Shown here in pieces: positions 26,005-34,212 of a stretch of 64,000 nt of DNA. A model generated the notes under the pieces. The model ran no database searches and was not told the DNA's origin. It worked only from the letters and a program-made list of their open reading frames with translations. Origin of the DNA: Lysobacter auxotrophicus. Lineage in GTDB: Bacteria > Pseudomonadota > Gammaproteobacteria > Xanthomonadales > Xanthomonadaceae. The position numbers and the translations under genes are program-made. Every line of letters starts with the position of its first letter. The stretch's first letter is position 1. Location of the stretch: the NCBI RefSeq assembly GCF_027924565.1, contig NZ_AP027041.1, forward strand, positions 3,920,748 to 3,984,747, in the 5' to 3' direction.

Positions 26005-27233
26005 AGGCGGAAACTCAGGTCGCCGACCAGGAACGCCGCGCCGAACTCGACGCCCTTCTCGAAGCCCATCACCTGGAAGCGCTCGCCCATCTCGCTGGGC
26101 AGCGTGAGGCGCTTCACCTCGTTCGTGCGCTTCATGCGCTCGCCCTCGTCGGCGATGCGCTCGATGCGCTCAAGCACGCCCTGCAGGCCGTTGCCGAGCA
26201 GGAAGCTCGCCTGCGAGCAGTAACCGGCGAAGTCGAATCCCGCCGCGACGCCCGCTTCGGCCAGCGCGGTGAAATCGACCGACGCGGTGAGGTCCTGCAG
26301 GCCCGGCCACAGCAGCGGCTCGTTGTGCATGCGATGGCGGTAGAACGCGCGCAACGTGCCGTCGTTGCGCTCAGGCAGGTAGAACTCGCCGCGCGAATAG
26401 CCGTAATCGACGAACAGCATCGCGCCATTGCGCATGCCGCCGGACACGGCCTGTACCCAGTACGGGAGTTGCGGCAGCGTCTCGGAGCGGAAGCCGTGTT
26501 CGAACTCGCGGCCGAGCTGGCGCTCCAGGTGCCGCACCGCGTTGCCGAGGAACGCATCGGCCGGACGCAGCACGCGCACCAGTTCGCCGCCTTCGATGGC
26601 GACGTGCTCCTCGTACACCTCACCGGCCTCGATGGCGAAGCGCGGCGTCGGCAGCGCATCGATCACCTCGTTGGCGAACAGCACGCCGTCCCATTCGTCG
26701 TCGAACGGGCCGTCGACCCATTCCAGCAGTTCGAACAGCGGCGGGACGAGCCGCTCCTGCAGGCGCTCGCGCTGGCGATGCCGCAGTTGCGCGCTGGGCT
26801 CGAGGATGCAGTAGCGATCCGGCAGCGCATCCAGTTCCATCAGCCGCTTGAGCGCGACTTCCGCGAACGCGCCGGTACCGCCGCCGAGTTCGAAGAAACG
26901 CGCCTGCGGCCCGAGCTGCTGCAACACGGGTGCCAGGCTCTCGGCGACGCACGCGGCGAATACCGGGCCGAGTTCGGGCGCGGTGACGAAATCGCCGCTC
27001 TCGCCGAACTTGCTCGCGCCGGCGCTGTAGTAACCCAGGCCCGGCGCGTAGAGGGCGAGCTCCATGAAGCGCGAGAACGGAATCGCGCCGCCGTTGTGCG
27101 CGATCTGCGAACGGATCAGTTCGTCCAGCCGCGCGCTGTGCGCAAGGGCATCGGCGTCCGGCGTCGGAAGGGCATTGGCTTCGCGCTGGCGCTGCTGCGC
27201 GTCGGGACGATGCGAGGGGGAATCGGTGGACAT
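26001..27233 (-). CDS. SAM-dependent methyltransferase, MidA/NDUFAF7 family
   Basis: A 410-residue class I methyltransferase of the COG1565 family. Visible are the entry region FMELALYAPGLGYYS, GDFVTAPELGPVFA, the SAM-binding FFELGGGTGAFAEV and the family-specific LFANEVIDALPTPRF. NDUFAF7, the eukaryotic homologue, methylates an arginine of a complex I subunit; the bacterial substrate is not settled. ATG 27233 was chosen as the first in-frame start after the divergent gene's promoter region. It has a weak ribosome site. The start lies about 60 bp from the start region of the divergent folM-like gene. Confidence 0.9.
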   Translation of the reverse strand: MSTDSPSHRPDAQQRQREANALPTPDADALAHSARLDELIRSQIAHNGGAIPFSRFMELALYAPGLGYYSAGASKFGESGDFVTAPELGPVFAACVAESLAPVLQQLGPQARFFELGGGTGAFAEVALKRLMELDALPDRYCILEPSAQLRHRQRERLQERLVPPLFELLEWVDGPFDDEWDGVLFANEVIDALPTPRFAIEAGEVYEEHVAIEGGELVRVLRPADAFLGNAVRHLERQLGREFEHGFRSETLPQLPYWVQAVSGGMRNGAMLFVDYGYSRGEFYLPERNDGTLRAFYRHRMHNEPLLWPGLQDLTASVDFTALAEAGVAAGFDFAGYCSQASFLLGNGLQGVLERIERIADEGERMKRTNEVKRLTLPSEMGERFQVMGFEKGVEFGAAFLVGDLSFRL

Positions 27234-27307
27234 GCGGCATCGCCGTGGGAACACTGGCTGCTCAGGATACGCCACGCTCCGGAGAGACCCGTCATGAGCA
27301 CGCCCCG

Positions 27308-28060
27308 TTGAGCACGCCAGCACCCGCCACGCGGCCGGTCGCGCTGGTGACCGGCGCCGCCCGCCGCATCGGCGCGGCGATCGCGCGCCGCCTGCACGCC
27401 GCGGGATACGACGTCGCGCTGCATTACCGCGGCTCGACGGACGAGGCGCATGCGGTCGCGACGGAGCTGGAACGTGCGCGCGCCGGAAGCACGCTGCTGC
27501 TGCAGGCCGATCTCGCCCACTTCGACCGGCTGCCCGAACTCGTCGCGCAGTGCGTCGGCCGCTTCGGCCGGCTCGACGCGCTGGTGAACAACGCATCGAC
27601 CTTCACGCCCACGCCGATCGGCACCGCGACACCGGCGCAATGGGACGACGTGTTCGCCAGCAATGCGCGCGCGCCGTTCTTCCTCGCGCAGGCCGCTGCG
27701 CCGCATCTGCGCGCGTCGCGCGGTGCGATCGTGAACCTGTGCGACCTCTATGCCGAACGCCCGCTGCGCGAGCACACGCTCTACTGCATGGCAAAGGCGG
27801 CGTTGCTGATGATGACGCGCTCGCTCGCACTCGAACTCGGGCCGGACGTGCGCGTCAACGCCGTGTCGCCGGGGGCGATCCTGTGGCCGGAAGACCGCAG
27901 CGACACCGCCGCGCAGCAGGCGATGCTGGCCCGCACGCCGCTGGGCCGCACCGGGACGCCGGACGAAGTCGCCGAAGCCGTGCGCTGGCTGCTGCAGGAC
28001 GCGCACTACAGCACCGGACAGGTGCTGCATCTGGATGGCGGGCGGTTGCTGTCGGTGTAG
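27308..28060 (+). CDS. Pteridine reductase/FolM-type short-chain dehydrogenase
   Basis: A 250-residue SDR with the FolM/PTR1-type cofactor motif TGAARRIGAAIA (TGxxxRxG), NNAS, catalytic Tyr and Lys in YCMAKAALLMMT, and a C-terminal YSTGQVLHLDGG. Expected activity is NADPH-dependent reduction of dihydromonapterin, dihydrobiopterin or dihydrofolate; inferred from the motif and from folB/folK nearby. Start: the only ATG, at 27294, is well placed behind GGAGAG but opens a five-codon ORF (MSTPR, stop 27309-27311) in another frame. That stop overlaps the in-frame TTG at 27308. The alternative in-frame start is GTG 27245. Confidence 0.82.
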   Translation: MSTPAPATRPVALVTGAARRIGAAIARRLHAAGYDVALHYRGSTDEAHAVATELERARAGSTLLLQADLAHFDRLPELVAQCVGRFGRLDALVNNASTFTPTPIGTATPAQWDDVFASNARAPFFLAQAAAPHLRASRGAIVNLCDLYAERPLREHTLYCMAKAALLMMTRSLALELGPDVRVNAVSPGAILWPEDRSDTAAQQAMLARTPLGRTGTPDEVAEAVRWLLQDAHYSTGQVLHLDGGRLLSV

Positions 28061-28082
28061 ACGGTCGTGCAAGCGGTTGTCG

Positions 28083-28164
28083 TTGTAGCCCGGGTAAGCG
28101 CATTGCACCCGGGTTGGAATGTCGACCGCGCCCCCCGGGTGCGCTTCGCTTACCCGGGCTACAA
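28083..28164. repeat. REP-like inverted repeat, family A (copy 3)
   Basis: Arms begin TTGTAGCCCGGGTAAGCG and end CTTACCCGGGCTACAA; the left arm has diverged internally (GCGCATTGCACC). Located just after the SDR gene. Confidence 0.85.
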
Positions 28165-28193
28165 AAGCGAACGCGGCATACCTGAAACGAAAA

Positions 28194-28231
28194 CGGCGCC
28201 GGCATATCGCGCCGGCGCCGCTTTTTTTTTT
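28194..28231 (+). terminator. Strong rho-independent terminator
   Basis: Perfect 10-bp stem CGGCGCCGGC / GCCGGCGCCG (28194-28203 / 28211-28220), 7-nt loop, then C followed by ten T on the plus strand. It ends the SDR transcript; the A-rich left flank may also let it stop the convergent DUF6159 gene. Confidence 0.9.
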
Positions 28232-28242
28232 GCCGTCCGCGA

Positions 28243-29067
28243 TTACCGCGCCGCGAACGCCGATTCCAGTTGCAGCGCGCGGAACGCCGGCGGCGCTTCG
28301 CCTTCCATCGCATAGCGGTACAGCGCGGCCGAGTAGATGCCGCTCAGCGCCGCCTGGAACACGCCGAGCAGCAGCAGGCCGATCACGAACACCACGATGA
28401 TCGACACCGCCAGCGCCATCGACAGCTGCGCCGCGACGAACGCGAGCAGCGCGCCCACGGCGATGATGCCGAACGAGACCAGGCCGAACGCCAGACCGAT
28501 GCCGACGTTGCCGATGGCGTTCTCGCCCCAGGTACGGCGCAGCAGGTTCGCGCTGCGGCGCAGCGCTTCGAACGGACCGACTTCCTGGTGCACCAGCACC
28601 GGCACGACGAGGAACGTCGCCAGCGTCCAGGCCGCGCCGAGGCCACCGCCGACCAGCCGCATCAGCAGGTTGTCGTCGTCCTTCATGCGCTTGAGCAGCA
28701 CGCCGACGGTCGCCGCGATCGCCGCATAACCGAGGATGGACGGCAGTCGCGCCTTGGCCGCATTGAAGCCATCGGCGAGCGTCGGATCGCCGCCGTCGAG
28801 GCGGATCATCGCCGCGGCGACGAGCGCGCTGTTGCAGAACACGATCACCGTGTACTGGCAGAAATAGAACAGGAACACCCAGATCACGCTCGACGCGGCG
28901 CCGTGGCTGAAAACGCGCCAGCCGATCATCGGCACCAGGAACGTCGCCAGCACCACCAGCGTGGCGACCGCGGAGACGACCGGGAACACCATCAGCTCCT
29001 TGTCCGAGCGCAACACGGCCGCACTCGCCTTCACCAGCTCCCAACTGCGTGAGAACTTATCGAACAT
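28243..29067 (-). CDS. DUF6159-like polytopic membrane protein
   Basis: A 274-residue inner-membrane protein. The cytosolic N-terminus (MFDKFSRSWELVKASAAVLR) is followed by about six transmembrane segments, including PVVSAVATLVVLATFLVPMI and SIIVVFVIGLLLLGVFQAAL. The pattern SWELVKAS...VFP, with the C-terminal YSAALYRYAMEG, resembles the DUF6159 family, of unknown function. ATG 29067 is preceded by GGGGA. It separates the folM-like gene from folK but is on the opposite strand to the former and about 100 nt from the latter, so it is probably its own transcript or the tail of the folB-folK unit. Confidence 0.75.
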   Translation of the reverse strand: MFDKFSRSWELVKASAAVLRSDKELMVFPVVSAVATLVVLATFLVPMIGWRVFSHGAASSVIWVFLFYFCQYTVIVFCNSALVAAAMIRLDGGDPTLADGFNAAKARLPSILGYAAIAATVGVLLKRMKDDDNLLMRLVGGGLGAAWTLATFLVVPVLVHQEVGPFEALRRSANLLRRTWGENAIGNVGIGLAFGLVSFGIIAVGALLAFVAAQLSMALAVSIIVVFVIGLLLLGVFQAALSGIYSAALYRYAMEGEAPPAFRALQLESAFAAR

Positions 29068-29173
29068 CGCGATTCCCCAAGTCCCCCATGGACCAGCGCG
29101 CATCCTCGGGCCGGCGTGGCCGCGATGGCAAGGGGAAGACGCGCGAATTCGGACGGCCGGCGCGGTCCGTCGA

Positions 29174-29680
29174 TCAGAGCGTGACGGTTTCCAGCGCCAC
29201 GCCGCGTTCCGGATGCGCGTCCCACAACTGCGCGAGCGTGCGGCCGGTGCCGGGCACGTCGACGTCGGGCGCGATTTCCGCCAGCGGACGCAGCACGAAC
29301 GCGTGCCTGAGTTCCGGCCGCGGGATGCGCAAAGCCTGCCCCGGACTTGATCCGGGGTTGCCGGCGCCTTCAAGCGTCAGTCCGTCGAACAGCACGATGT
29401 CGATGTCGAGCGTGCGATCGCCGTAGCGCGGCCCGCTACGATCCCGGCCGTGCGCGTCTTCCAGCGCATGCAGCCACGCGTTGAGCGCATGCGGGTCCAG
29501 GTCGGACTCGATGATCGCCGCCGCGTTGTGGAAGTCCGGCCCGTCGAATCCGACGGCGCGCGTGCGATACACCGGCGACATCACCACGTCGCCGAAACGT
29601 TCGTGCAACGCATGGACGGCCGCGCGCAGGTGCGTCACGGCATCGACGTTGCTGCCCAGGCTCAGGTAGGCGCGGCTCAT
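29174..29680 (-). CDS. folK: 2-amino-4-hydroxy-6-hydroxymethyldihydropteridine pyrophosphokinase (HPPK)
   Basis: A 168-residue cytosolic kinase transferring pyrophosphate from ATP to hydroxymethyl-dihydropterin in folate synthesis. Motifs: YLSLGSNVD at the N-terminus, FHNAAAIIES, and the ATP/Mg signature RSGPRYGDRTLDIDIVLFD with its two aspartates. After DGLTLE comes an extra GAGNPGSSPGQA before the usual IPRPELRHAFVLRPLAEIAP. That insert is encoded by a perfect palindrome (29339-29357) and lies in a surface loop of the known fold, so the enzyme is probably active. It follows folB by 15 nt. Confidence 0.94.
   Translation of the reverse strand: MSRAYLSLGSNVDAVTHLRAAVHALHERFGDVVMSPVYRTRAVGFDGPDFHNAAAIIESDLDPHALNAWLHALEDAHGRDRSGPRYGDRTLDIDIVLFDGLTLEGAGNPGSSPGQALRIPRPELRHAFVLRPLAEIAPDVDVPGTGRTLAQLWDAHPERGVALETVTL
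29339..29357. repeat. Palindromic insert inside folK
   Basis: CCCCGGA-CTTGA-TCCGGGG: perfect 7-bp arms. It encodes part of an in-frame extra loop of HPPK (NPGSSPG). Sequences of this form occur as intergenic palindromes in many proteobacterial genomes. Confidence 0.7.
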
Positions 29681-29695
29681 GCGATGGCAGGCGCG

Positions 29696-30049
29696 TCAGG
29701 ACGCGGAACGTTCGATCGTCACGCCGACCGCGCGCGCGCCGCGCACCGCGCCGGGCTTGCTCAGCTTCAGGCGCACGTGCCGCACGCCGAACTCGGTGAG
29801 GACGATCTGCGCCACGCGCTCGGCGAGCGTTTCCACCAGTTCGAAACTCGACTGCGACACGTACTCGACGATGCGGTTGCTGATCGCCTTGTAGTTCAGC
29901 GTGTCGGCGATCGCGTCCGTCGCGGCCGGCACGCGGTTGTCGAAGGCCATTTCGAGGTCGAACACCAGCGGCTGGCGGATGCGCCGCTCCCAATCGTAGA
30001 TGCCGATCAGCGCCTCGATTTCGAGGCCTTCGATGAAGACGTGGTCCAT
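29696..30049 (-). CDS. folB: Dihydroneopterin aldolase
   Basis: A 117-residue enzyme that converts dihydroneopterin to 6-hydroxymethyl-dihydropterin and glycolaldehyde, one step before FolK. The chain shows IEALIGIYDWERRIRQPL, FDLEMAFDN, LNYKAISNRIVEYV, the ETLAERVAQIV helix and the C-terminal VRLKLSKPGAVRGARAVGVTIER with the conserved lysine. Length is typical. It starts the folB-folK pair. A heptad repeat (30057-30084) lies directly upstream of its start. Confidence 0.95.
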   Translation of the reverse strand: MDHVFIEGLEIEALIGIYDWERRIRQPLVFDLEMAFDNRVPAATDAIADTLNYKAISNRIVEYVSQSSFELVETLAERVAQIVLTEFGVRHVRLKLSKPGAVRGARAVGVTIERSAS

Positions 30050-30056
30050 GGGAGCC

Positions 30057-30084
30057 GTGATTCGTGATTCGGGAGGGGTGATTC
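30057..30084. repeat. Heptad repeat (GTGATTC type), 4 units
   Basis: Four contiguous 7-mers: GTGATTC, GTGATTC, GGGAGGG, GTGATTC. Same unit and phase as the 18-unit array at 36826-36951. Confidence 0.75.
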
Positions 30085-30127
30085 GCAGGAGCGAAAGCTT
30101 ACAGCGCGCGCGGCCTGCATCCGCGCA

Positions 30128-31165
30128 TCACGATTGACGAATCACGGCTTCCAGCGTCGCCATGTCCCAACGCGGCGTCACGCGCACCGCGAGATCGCCG
30201 TGCTGCCCGGCGGCCAGTCGCAGCGCGCCGGCGTAGGCGATCATCGCGCCGTTGTCGGTGCAGAACTGCGGGCGCGGGAAGCTCACGCGGCCGCCGCGCT
30301 TGCGGGTCATCTCGTCGAGCTTCGCGCGCAGGCGCTTGTTGGCGCCGACGCCACCGGCGACGACGAGCGTGTCGCAGCCGGCCGCATCCAGCGCGCGCTC
30401 GCACTTGATCGACAGCGTGTCGACCACGGCGTCCTCGAAACCGCGCGCGATGTCGGCGCGGACCGTCTCGCTCTGGTCGCTGTCGCGCCACGCCAGCAGC
30501 ACCTGCGTCTTCAGGCCGCTGAAGCTGAAATCCAGGCCGGGGCGGTCGGTCATCGGCCGGGCGAACCTGAACGCGCCGGGCCGGCCCTGTTCGGCCAGCG
30601 CGGCGAGCTGCGGGCCGCCGGGGTACGGAAGCCCCATCAGCTTGGCGGTCTTGTCGAAGGCCTCGCCGGCCGCGTCGTCCAGCGTCTCGCCGAGCAGCTT
30701 GTAGCGGCCGATGGCCTCCACGTGCACCAGCTGGGTGTGGCCACCGGAGACCAGCAGCGCGACGAAGGGCGGTTGGGGGCGGCCGCGCTCGGGATCGTCC
30801 TCCAGCAGCGGCGCCAGCAGATGGCCCTCCATGTGGTGGACGCCAATGGCCGGAACGTCCAGTGCCCAAGCCATCGAACGCGCCACGCCGGCGCCGACCA
30901 GCAGCGCGCCGACCAGGCCCGGGCCTGCCGTATAGGCCACGCCGTCGAGGTCGGACGTACCCAGGCCGGCCTCGCGCAGGGTTTCGCGCACCAGCGGCAG
31001 CAGCTTGCGGACGTGGTCGCGGCTGGCCAGCTCGGGCACCACGCCGCCGTACTCGGCGTGCAGGGCGATCTGGCTGTAGAGGGCGTGCGCGCGCAGGCCG
31101 GATTGCGTGTCGTAGACGGCCACGCCGGTCTCGTCGCAGCTGGTTTCGATGCCGAGGACTTTCAC
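30128..31165 (-). CDS. tsaD: tRNA N6-threonylcarbamoyladenosine (t6A37) synthesis ATPase subunit TsaD
   Basis: A 345-residue Kae1/TsaD protein transferring threonylcarbamoyl to A37 of ANN-decoding tRNAs with TsaB and TsaE. It has the N-terminal [17 protein letters not shown], the metal-binding HHMEGH (residues 110-115), the nucleotide-site [18 protein letters not shown] and the C-terminal [10 protein letters not shown]...[15 protein letters not shown] 31165 is the start, with GGAAG about 8 nt upstream. It is divergent from rpsU, the arrangement known from E. coli. Confidence 0.97.
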   Translation of the reverse strand: MKVLGIETSCDETGVAVYDTQSGLRAHALYSQIALHAEYGGVVPELASRDHVRKLLPLVRETLREAGLGTSDLDGVAYTAGPGLVGALLVGAGVARSMAWALDVPAIGVHHMEGHLLAPLLEDDPERGRPQPPFVALLVSGGHTQLVHVEAIGRYKLLGETLDDAAGEAFDKTAKLMGLPYPGGPQLAALAEQGRPGAFRFARPMTDRPGLDFSFSGLKTQVLLAWRDSDQSETVRADIARGFEDAVVDTLSIKCERALDAAGCDTLVVAGGVGANKRLRAKLDEMTRKRGGRVSFPRPQFCTDNGAMIAYAGALRLAAGQHGDLAVRVTPRWDMATLEAVIRQS

Positions 31166-31254
31166 GAAAAGGCTTCCGGGAGGGGCGCAGGGCGGCTTCC
31201 GGGCGTCCGGAAACGTGTGGATTCAAGGACCTGCGTCCGAAGTGTGGGTCTATG

Positions 31255-31284
31255 TTGCACCTTCAAGAAGGCCGCCGCTATAAT
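31255..31284 (+). promoter_or_regulatory. Sigma-70 promoter of rpsU
   Basis: -35 TTGCAC (31255-31260), 18-nt spacer, consensus -10 TATAAT (31279-31284), about 50 nt upstream of the rpsU start. The best promoter match in the window, in the tsaD/rpsU divergent gap. Confidence 0.8.
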
Positions 31285-31335
31285 GCGCGGCTCTTCCCCG
31301 GCCTGCCCGGGCCGGTTACCGAAACGAGATTACGT

Positions 31336-31551
31336 ATGCCCAGCGTCAAAGTCCGCGAAAACGAGCCTTTTGAGTTTGCTCTGCGTCGCTTCAAGCGCAC
31401 CTGCGAGAAGGCCGGTGTCCTGGCCGAGACCCGCAAGCGCGAGTTCTACGAGAAGCCGACCCAGGAACGCAAGCGCAAGGCCGCAGCCGCGGTGAAGCGC
31501 CAGGCCCGTCGCGCCTCGCGTGACGTGACCAAGCGTCAGCGCCTGTACTGA
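31336..31551 (+). CDS. rpsU: 30S ribosomal protein S21
   Basis: A 71-residue basic ribosomal protein, starting [20 protein letters not shown] and ending in an Arg/Lys-rich tail (DVTKRQRLY). S21 sits near the anti-Shine-Dalgarno region of the 30S subunit and is needed for initiation. Length and sequence are typical of gammaproteobacteria. A strong promoter lies upstream and a terminator about 50 nt after the stop, so most transcripts probably end before the downstream yqeY-like gene. Confidence 0.98.
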   Translation: MPSVKVRENEPFEFALRRFKRTCEKAGVLAETRKREFYEKPTQERKRKAAAAVKRQARRASRDVTKRQRLY

Positions 31552-31602
31552 TCGCCCTGGCGGGCCCGCGCCCAGCGCGACCCGCTCCCGGACGCATCGC
31601 AC

Positions 31603-31634
31603 AAGCCGGCCGCGCCCTGCGCTGCCGGCTTTTT
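31603..31634 (+). terminator. Terminator after rpsU
   Basis: Stem AAGCCGGC / GCCGGCTT (31603-31610 / 31624-31631) followed by TTTTT. An analogous terminator between rpsU and dnaG is known in the E. coli macromolecular synthesis operon. Confidence 0.8.
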
Positions 31635-31761
31635 GTGTTTCCGGATTTCGTGCGCTGACGGCCCCGACCCGCATCCGGGCCTGCGGTCAGACGCCCGACC
31701 CGGCCCTCATTTCCCCGATTCCGCGCGTCTGGCGCGCGATCCCCAGCCAAGGAGCAGCCCG

Positions 31762-32208
31762 ATGAGCCTCAAGCAGCGACTCACCGACGACATGAAGGCC
31801 GCCATGAAGGGCGGCGACAAGCACAGCCTGGCCGTCATCCGCCTGATCAACGCCGCCATCAAGCAGAAGGAAGTGGACGAGCGCATCGAGCTGGACGACG
31901 CCGCGGTCATCGCCGTGCTCGACAAGATGGTCAAGCAGCGCCGCGACTCGGTGACCCAGTACGAAGCCGCCAGCCGCGAGGACCTCGCGCAGGTCGAGCG
32001 CGACGAGATCGTCGTGATCGAGCGCTACATCCCCGCGAAGATGGGCGAGGCCGAGATCCTCGCCGCGATCGACGCGGCCATCGCCGAAACCGGCGCGACC
32101 GGTCCGGCCGACATGGGCAAGCTCATGGGCCCGCTGAAGGCGAAGCTCGCCGGCCAGGCCGACATGGGCCAAGTGTCGGCGCTGGTGAAGAAGCGTCTGG
32201 CGAACTGA
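31762..32208 (+). CDS. GatB/YqeY family protein
   Basis: A 148-residue protein of the GatB/YqeY family. The N-terminal helical part (LTDDMKAAMKGGDKHSLAVIRLINAAIKQKEVDE) and the C-terminal YqeY tail (TGPADMGKLMGPLKAKLAGQADMGQVSALVKKRL) are both clear. The tail resembles the tRNA-sensing C-terminal domain of GatB, but the free-standing protein has no defined role. ATG 31762 follows CAAGGAGCAGCCCG. Position between rpsU and dnaG is common in several proteobacterial groups. Confidence 0.93.
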   Translation: MSLKQRLTDDMKAAMKGGDKHSLAVIRLINAAIKQKEVDERIELDDAAVIAVLDKMVKQRRDSVTQYEAASREDLAQVERDEIVVIERYIPAKMGEAEILAAIDAAIAETGATGPADMGKLMGPLKAKLAGQADMGQVSALVKKRLAN

Positions 32209-32219
32209 TTCCGCTGCCC

Positions 32220-32309
32220 CCCTCTCCCGCGTGCGGGAGAGGGCTGGGGTGAGGGCATCCGCCGCCCTCATCCGCCCTTCGGGCACCTTCTTCCGCAAGC
32301 GGGAGAAGG
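32220..32309. repeat. Back-to-back family C repeats between yqeY-like gene and dnaG
   Basis: First hairpin CCCTCTCCCGC / GCGGGAGAGGG (32220-32230 / 32233-32243); second, in mirrored orientation, CCTTCTTCCGC / GCGGGAGAAGG (32286-32296 / 32299-32309, one G-U pair). Together they fill almost the whole gap. Confidence 0.8.
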
Positions 32310-32336
32310 GTGAGCGCATGGCATCCTTACCGTCCA

Positions 32337-34106
32337 ATGGCCCGCATCCCCGACGCTTTCATCGACGACCTGCTCGCGCGCACCGACCTCGTCGAGGTGA
32401 TCGGTTCGCGCGTGCAGCTCAAGCGCCAGGGCAAGGAGTATTCGGCTCGCTGCCCGTTCCATGACGAGCGCTCGCCCAGCTTCACCGTCTCGCCGGTGAA
32501 GGGCTTCTATCACTGCTTCGGCTGCGGCGCGCACGGCACCGCGATCAGCTTCCTGATGAATTACGACCGCCTCGAGTTCCTCGACGCGGTGGAAGAACTC
32601 GCCAAGCGCCTGGGCATGGAAGTGCCGCGCGACACGCACCAGCGCAACGCGAATCCCGACAGCCAGGATCTCTACGGCGCACTGGACGCCGCGTCGAAGT
32701 TCTTCCAGAAGCAGCTGGCGAACAACGGTCGCGCACTCGGGTATTTCGACAGCCGCGGCGTCGATGCCGACACGCGCGCGCGCTTCTCGCTCGGCTACGC
32801 GCCCGACGGCTTCAACGCCCTGCGCGATGCGCTGGGCACCGACCCGCGACGCATGAAACTGCTTGAACGCGGCGGCTTGTTCTCGAAGAACGATCGCGGC
32901 CACGTCTACGACAAGTTCCGCGACCGTGTGATGTTCCCGATCCACGATCGCCGCGGTCGCACGATCGCGTTCGGCGGTCGCGTGCTCGAGAAGGAAAACG
33001 GCCCGAAGTACCTCAACTCGCCCGAGACCGAACTGTTCCACAAAGGCCGCGAACTCTACGGCCTGTGGCAGGTGCGCCAGGCGAACAACAAGATCGAACG
33101 GCTGATCGTCGTCGAAGGCTACATGGACGTGATCGCGCTGTTCCAGAACGGCTTCGATACGGCCGTGGCGACGCTCGGCACCGCGACGACGCCCGATCAC
33201 GCGGAGCTGCTGTTCCGCAACGCGCCGGACGTCTATTTCTGTTTCGACGGCGACCGCGCGGGACGTGGCGCCGCATGGAAAGCGGTCGAGTCCGTGTTGC
33301 CGCGCATGAAGGACGGACGCCAGGCGTTCTTCCTGTTCCTGCCCGACGGCGAGGATCCCGATTCGCTGGTGCGTGCCGAAGGGCGCGATGGTTTCGAAGC
33401 AAGATTGAAGCAGGCGACGCCGTTGTCGCAGTTCTTCTTCGACTCGCTTTCCAGCGACGTCAACCTGCACACGCTGGAAGGCAAGGGCCGCCTCGCCGAA
33501 CGCGCCAAGCCGCTGCTCGCGCAGATTCCCGACGGCGCGTTCGGCGACCTGATGAAGCAGCGCCTGACCGAACTCACCGGCGTCGGCGCACGCGCGAGCA
33601 CGCCGGAAACGCACGTGCCGGTGCAGCGCGCGCGAGCGCAGGGCACCACGCATGGTTCCAAGCCGTCGCTCGTGCGCAGCGCCATCACGATGTTGCTGCA
33701 GCAGCCGCAGGTCGCGCTCGCGCTGCCGCCGTCGCTGCATTTCGCCTCGCTCGACCAGCCCGGCGTCGGCCTGCTGGTGGAAATCATCGAACTGGTGCAC
33801 CAGCGGCCGGACATCTCCACCGGGCTGATCCTGGAACACTTCGCCGATCGCAGCGAAGCGCCGGCGCTGACCAAGCTCGCCACCGCCGGTGCGGTGGAAA
33901 CCACGGCGTCCACGCCGCTGGATGCGCGCGTGCTCGACGATGCCGACCGCCGGCAGCAGGCGTTCCTCGATGCCATCGCGCGCCTGGACGCACAGGCGCT
34001 GCAGGCGCGCATCGAATCGCTGCAGGGGCGCATGGCCTCGCTGGTCGACGCGGAAAAGCAGGAGCTTCGCGAGCTGCTGTCGCTGCGGTTGCTGCAGCGG
34101 CACTAA
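32337..34106 (+). CDS. dnaG: DNA primase
   Basis: A 589-residue primase that makes RNA primers at the replication fork. The CHC2 zinc finger has Cys39, His42, Cys60 and Cys63 (CPFHDERSP...YHCFGCG). The RNA polymerase core includes KGRELYGL and the TOPRIM motif VVEGYMDVI plus the acidic FDGDRAGRGAA. The C-terminal helicase-interaction domain ends LLSLRLLQRH. ATG 32337 is chosen because family members begin at MARIPDAFI; no Shine-Dalgarno precedes it. GTG 32310 (nine codons upstream) has GGAGAAGG before it, but that motif is part of the repeat hairpin. Confidence 0.96.
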   Translation: MARIPDAFIDDLLARTDLVEVIGSRVQLKRQGKEYSARCPFHDERSPSFTVSPVKGFYHCFGCGAHGTAISFLMNYDRLEFLDAVEELAKRLGMEVPRDTHQRNANPDSQDLYGALDAASKFFQKQLANNGRALGYFDSRGVDADTRARFSLGYAPDGFNALRDALGTDPRRMKLLERGGLFSKNDRGHVYDKFRDRVMFPIHDRRGRTIAFGGRVLEKENGPKYLNSPETELFHKGRELYGLWQVRQANNKIERLIVVEGYMDVIALFQNGFDTAVATLGTATTPDHAELLFRNAPDVYFCFDGDRAGRGAAWKAVESVLPRMKDGRQAFFLFLPDGEDPDSLVRAEGRDGFEARLKQATPLSQFFFDSLSSDVNLHTLEGKGRLAERAKPLLAQIPDGAFGDLMKQRLTELTGVGARASTPETHVPVQRARAQGTTHGSKPSLVRSAITMLLQQPQVALALPPSLHFASLDQPGVGLLVEIIELVHQRPDISTGLILEHFADRSEAPALTKLATAGAVETTASTPLDARVLDDADRRQQAFLDAIARLDAQALQARIESLQGRMASLVDAEKQELRELLSLRLLQRH

Positions 34107-34212
34107 ACGCCGCGAGCCGTCCGTGGGGCGGAAGGTCACCTGCACTTTCCGCATATGCCCGCGACGCCCGCGCCGGGCCACAGTGCGGGCATCCCCGTGC
34201 CGAGCGCATCCG

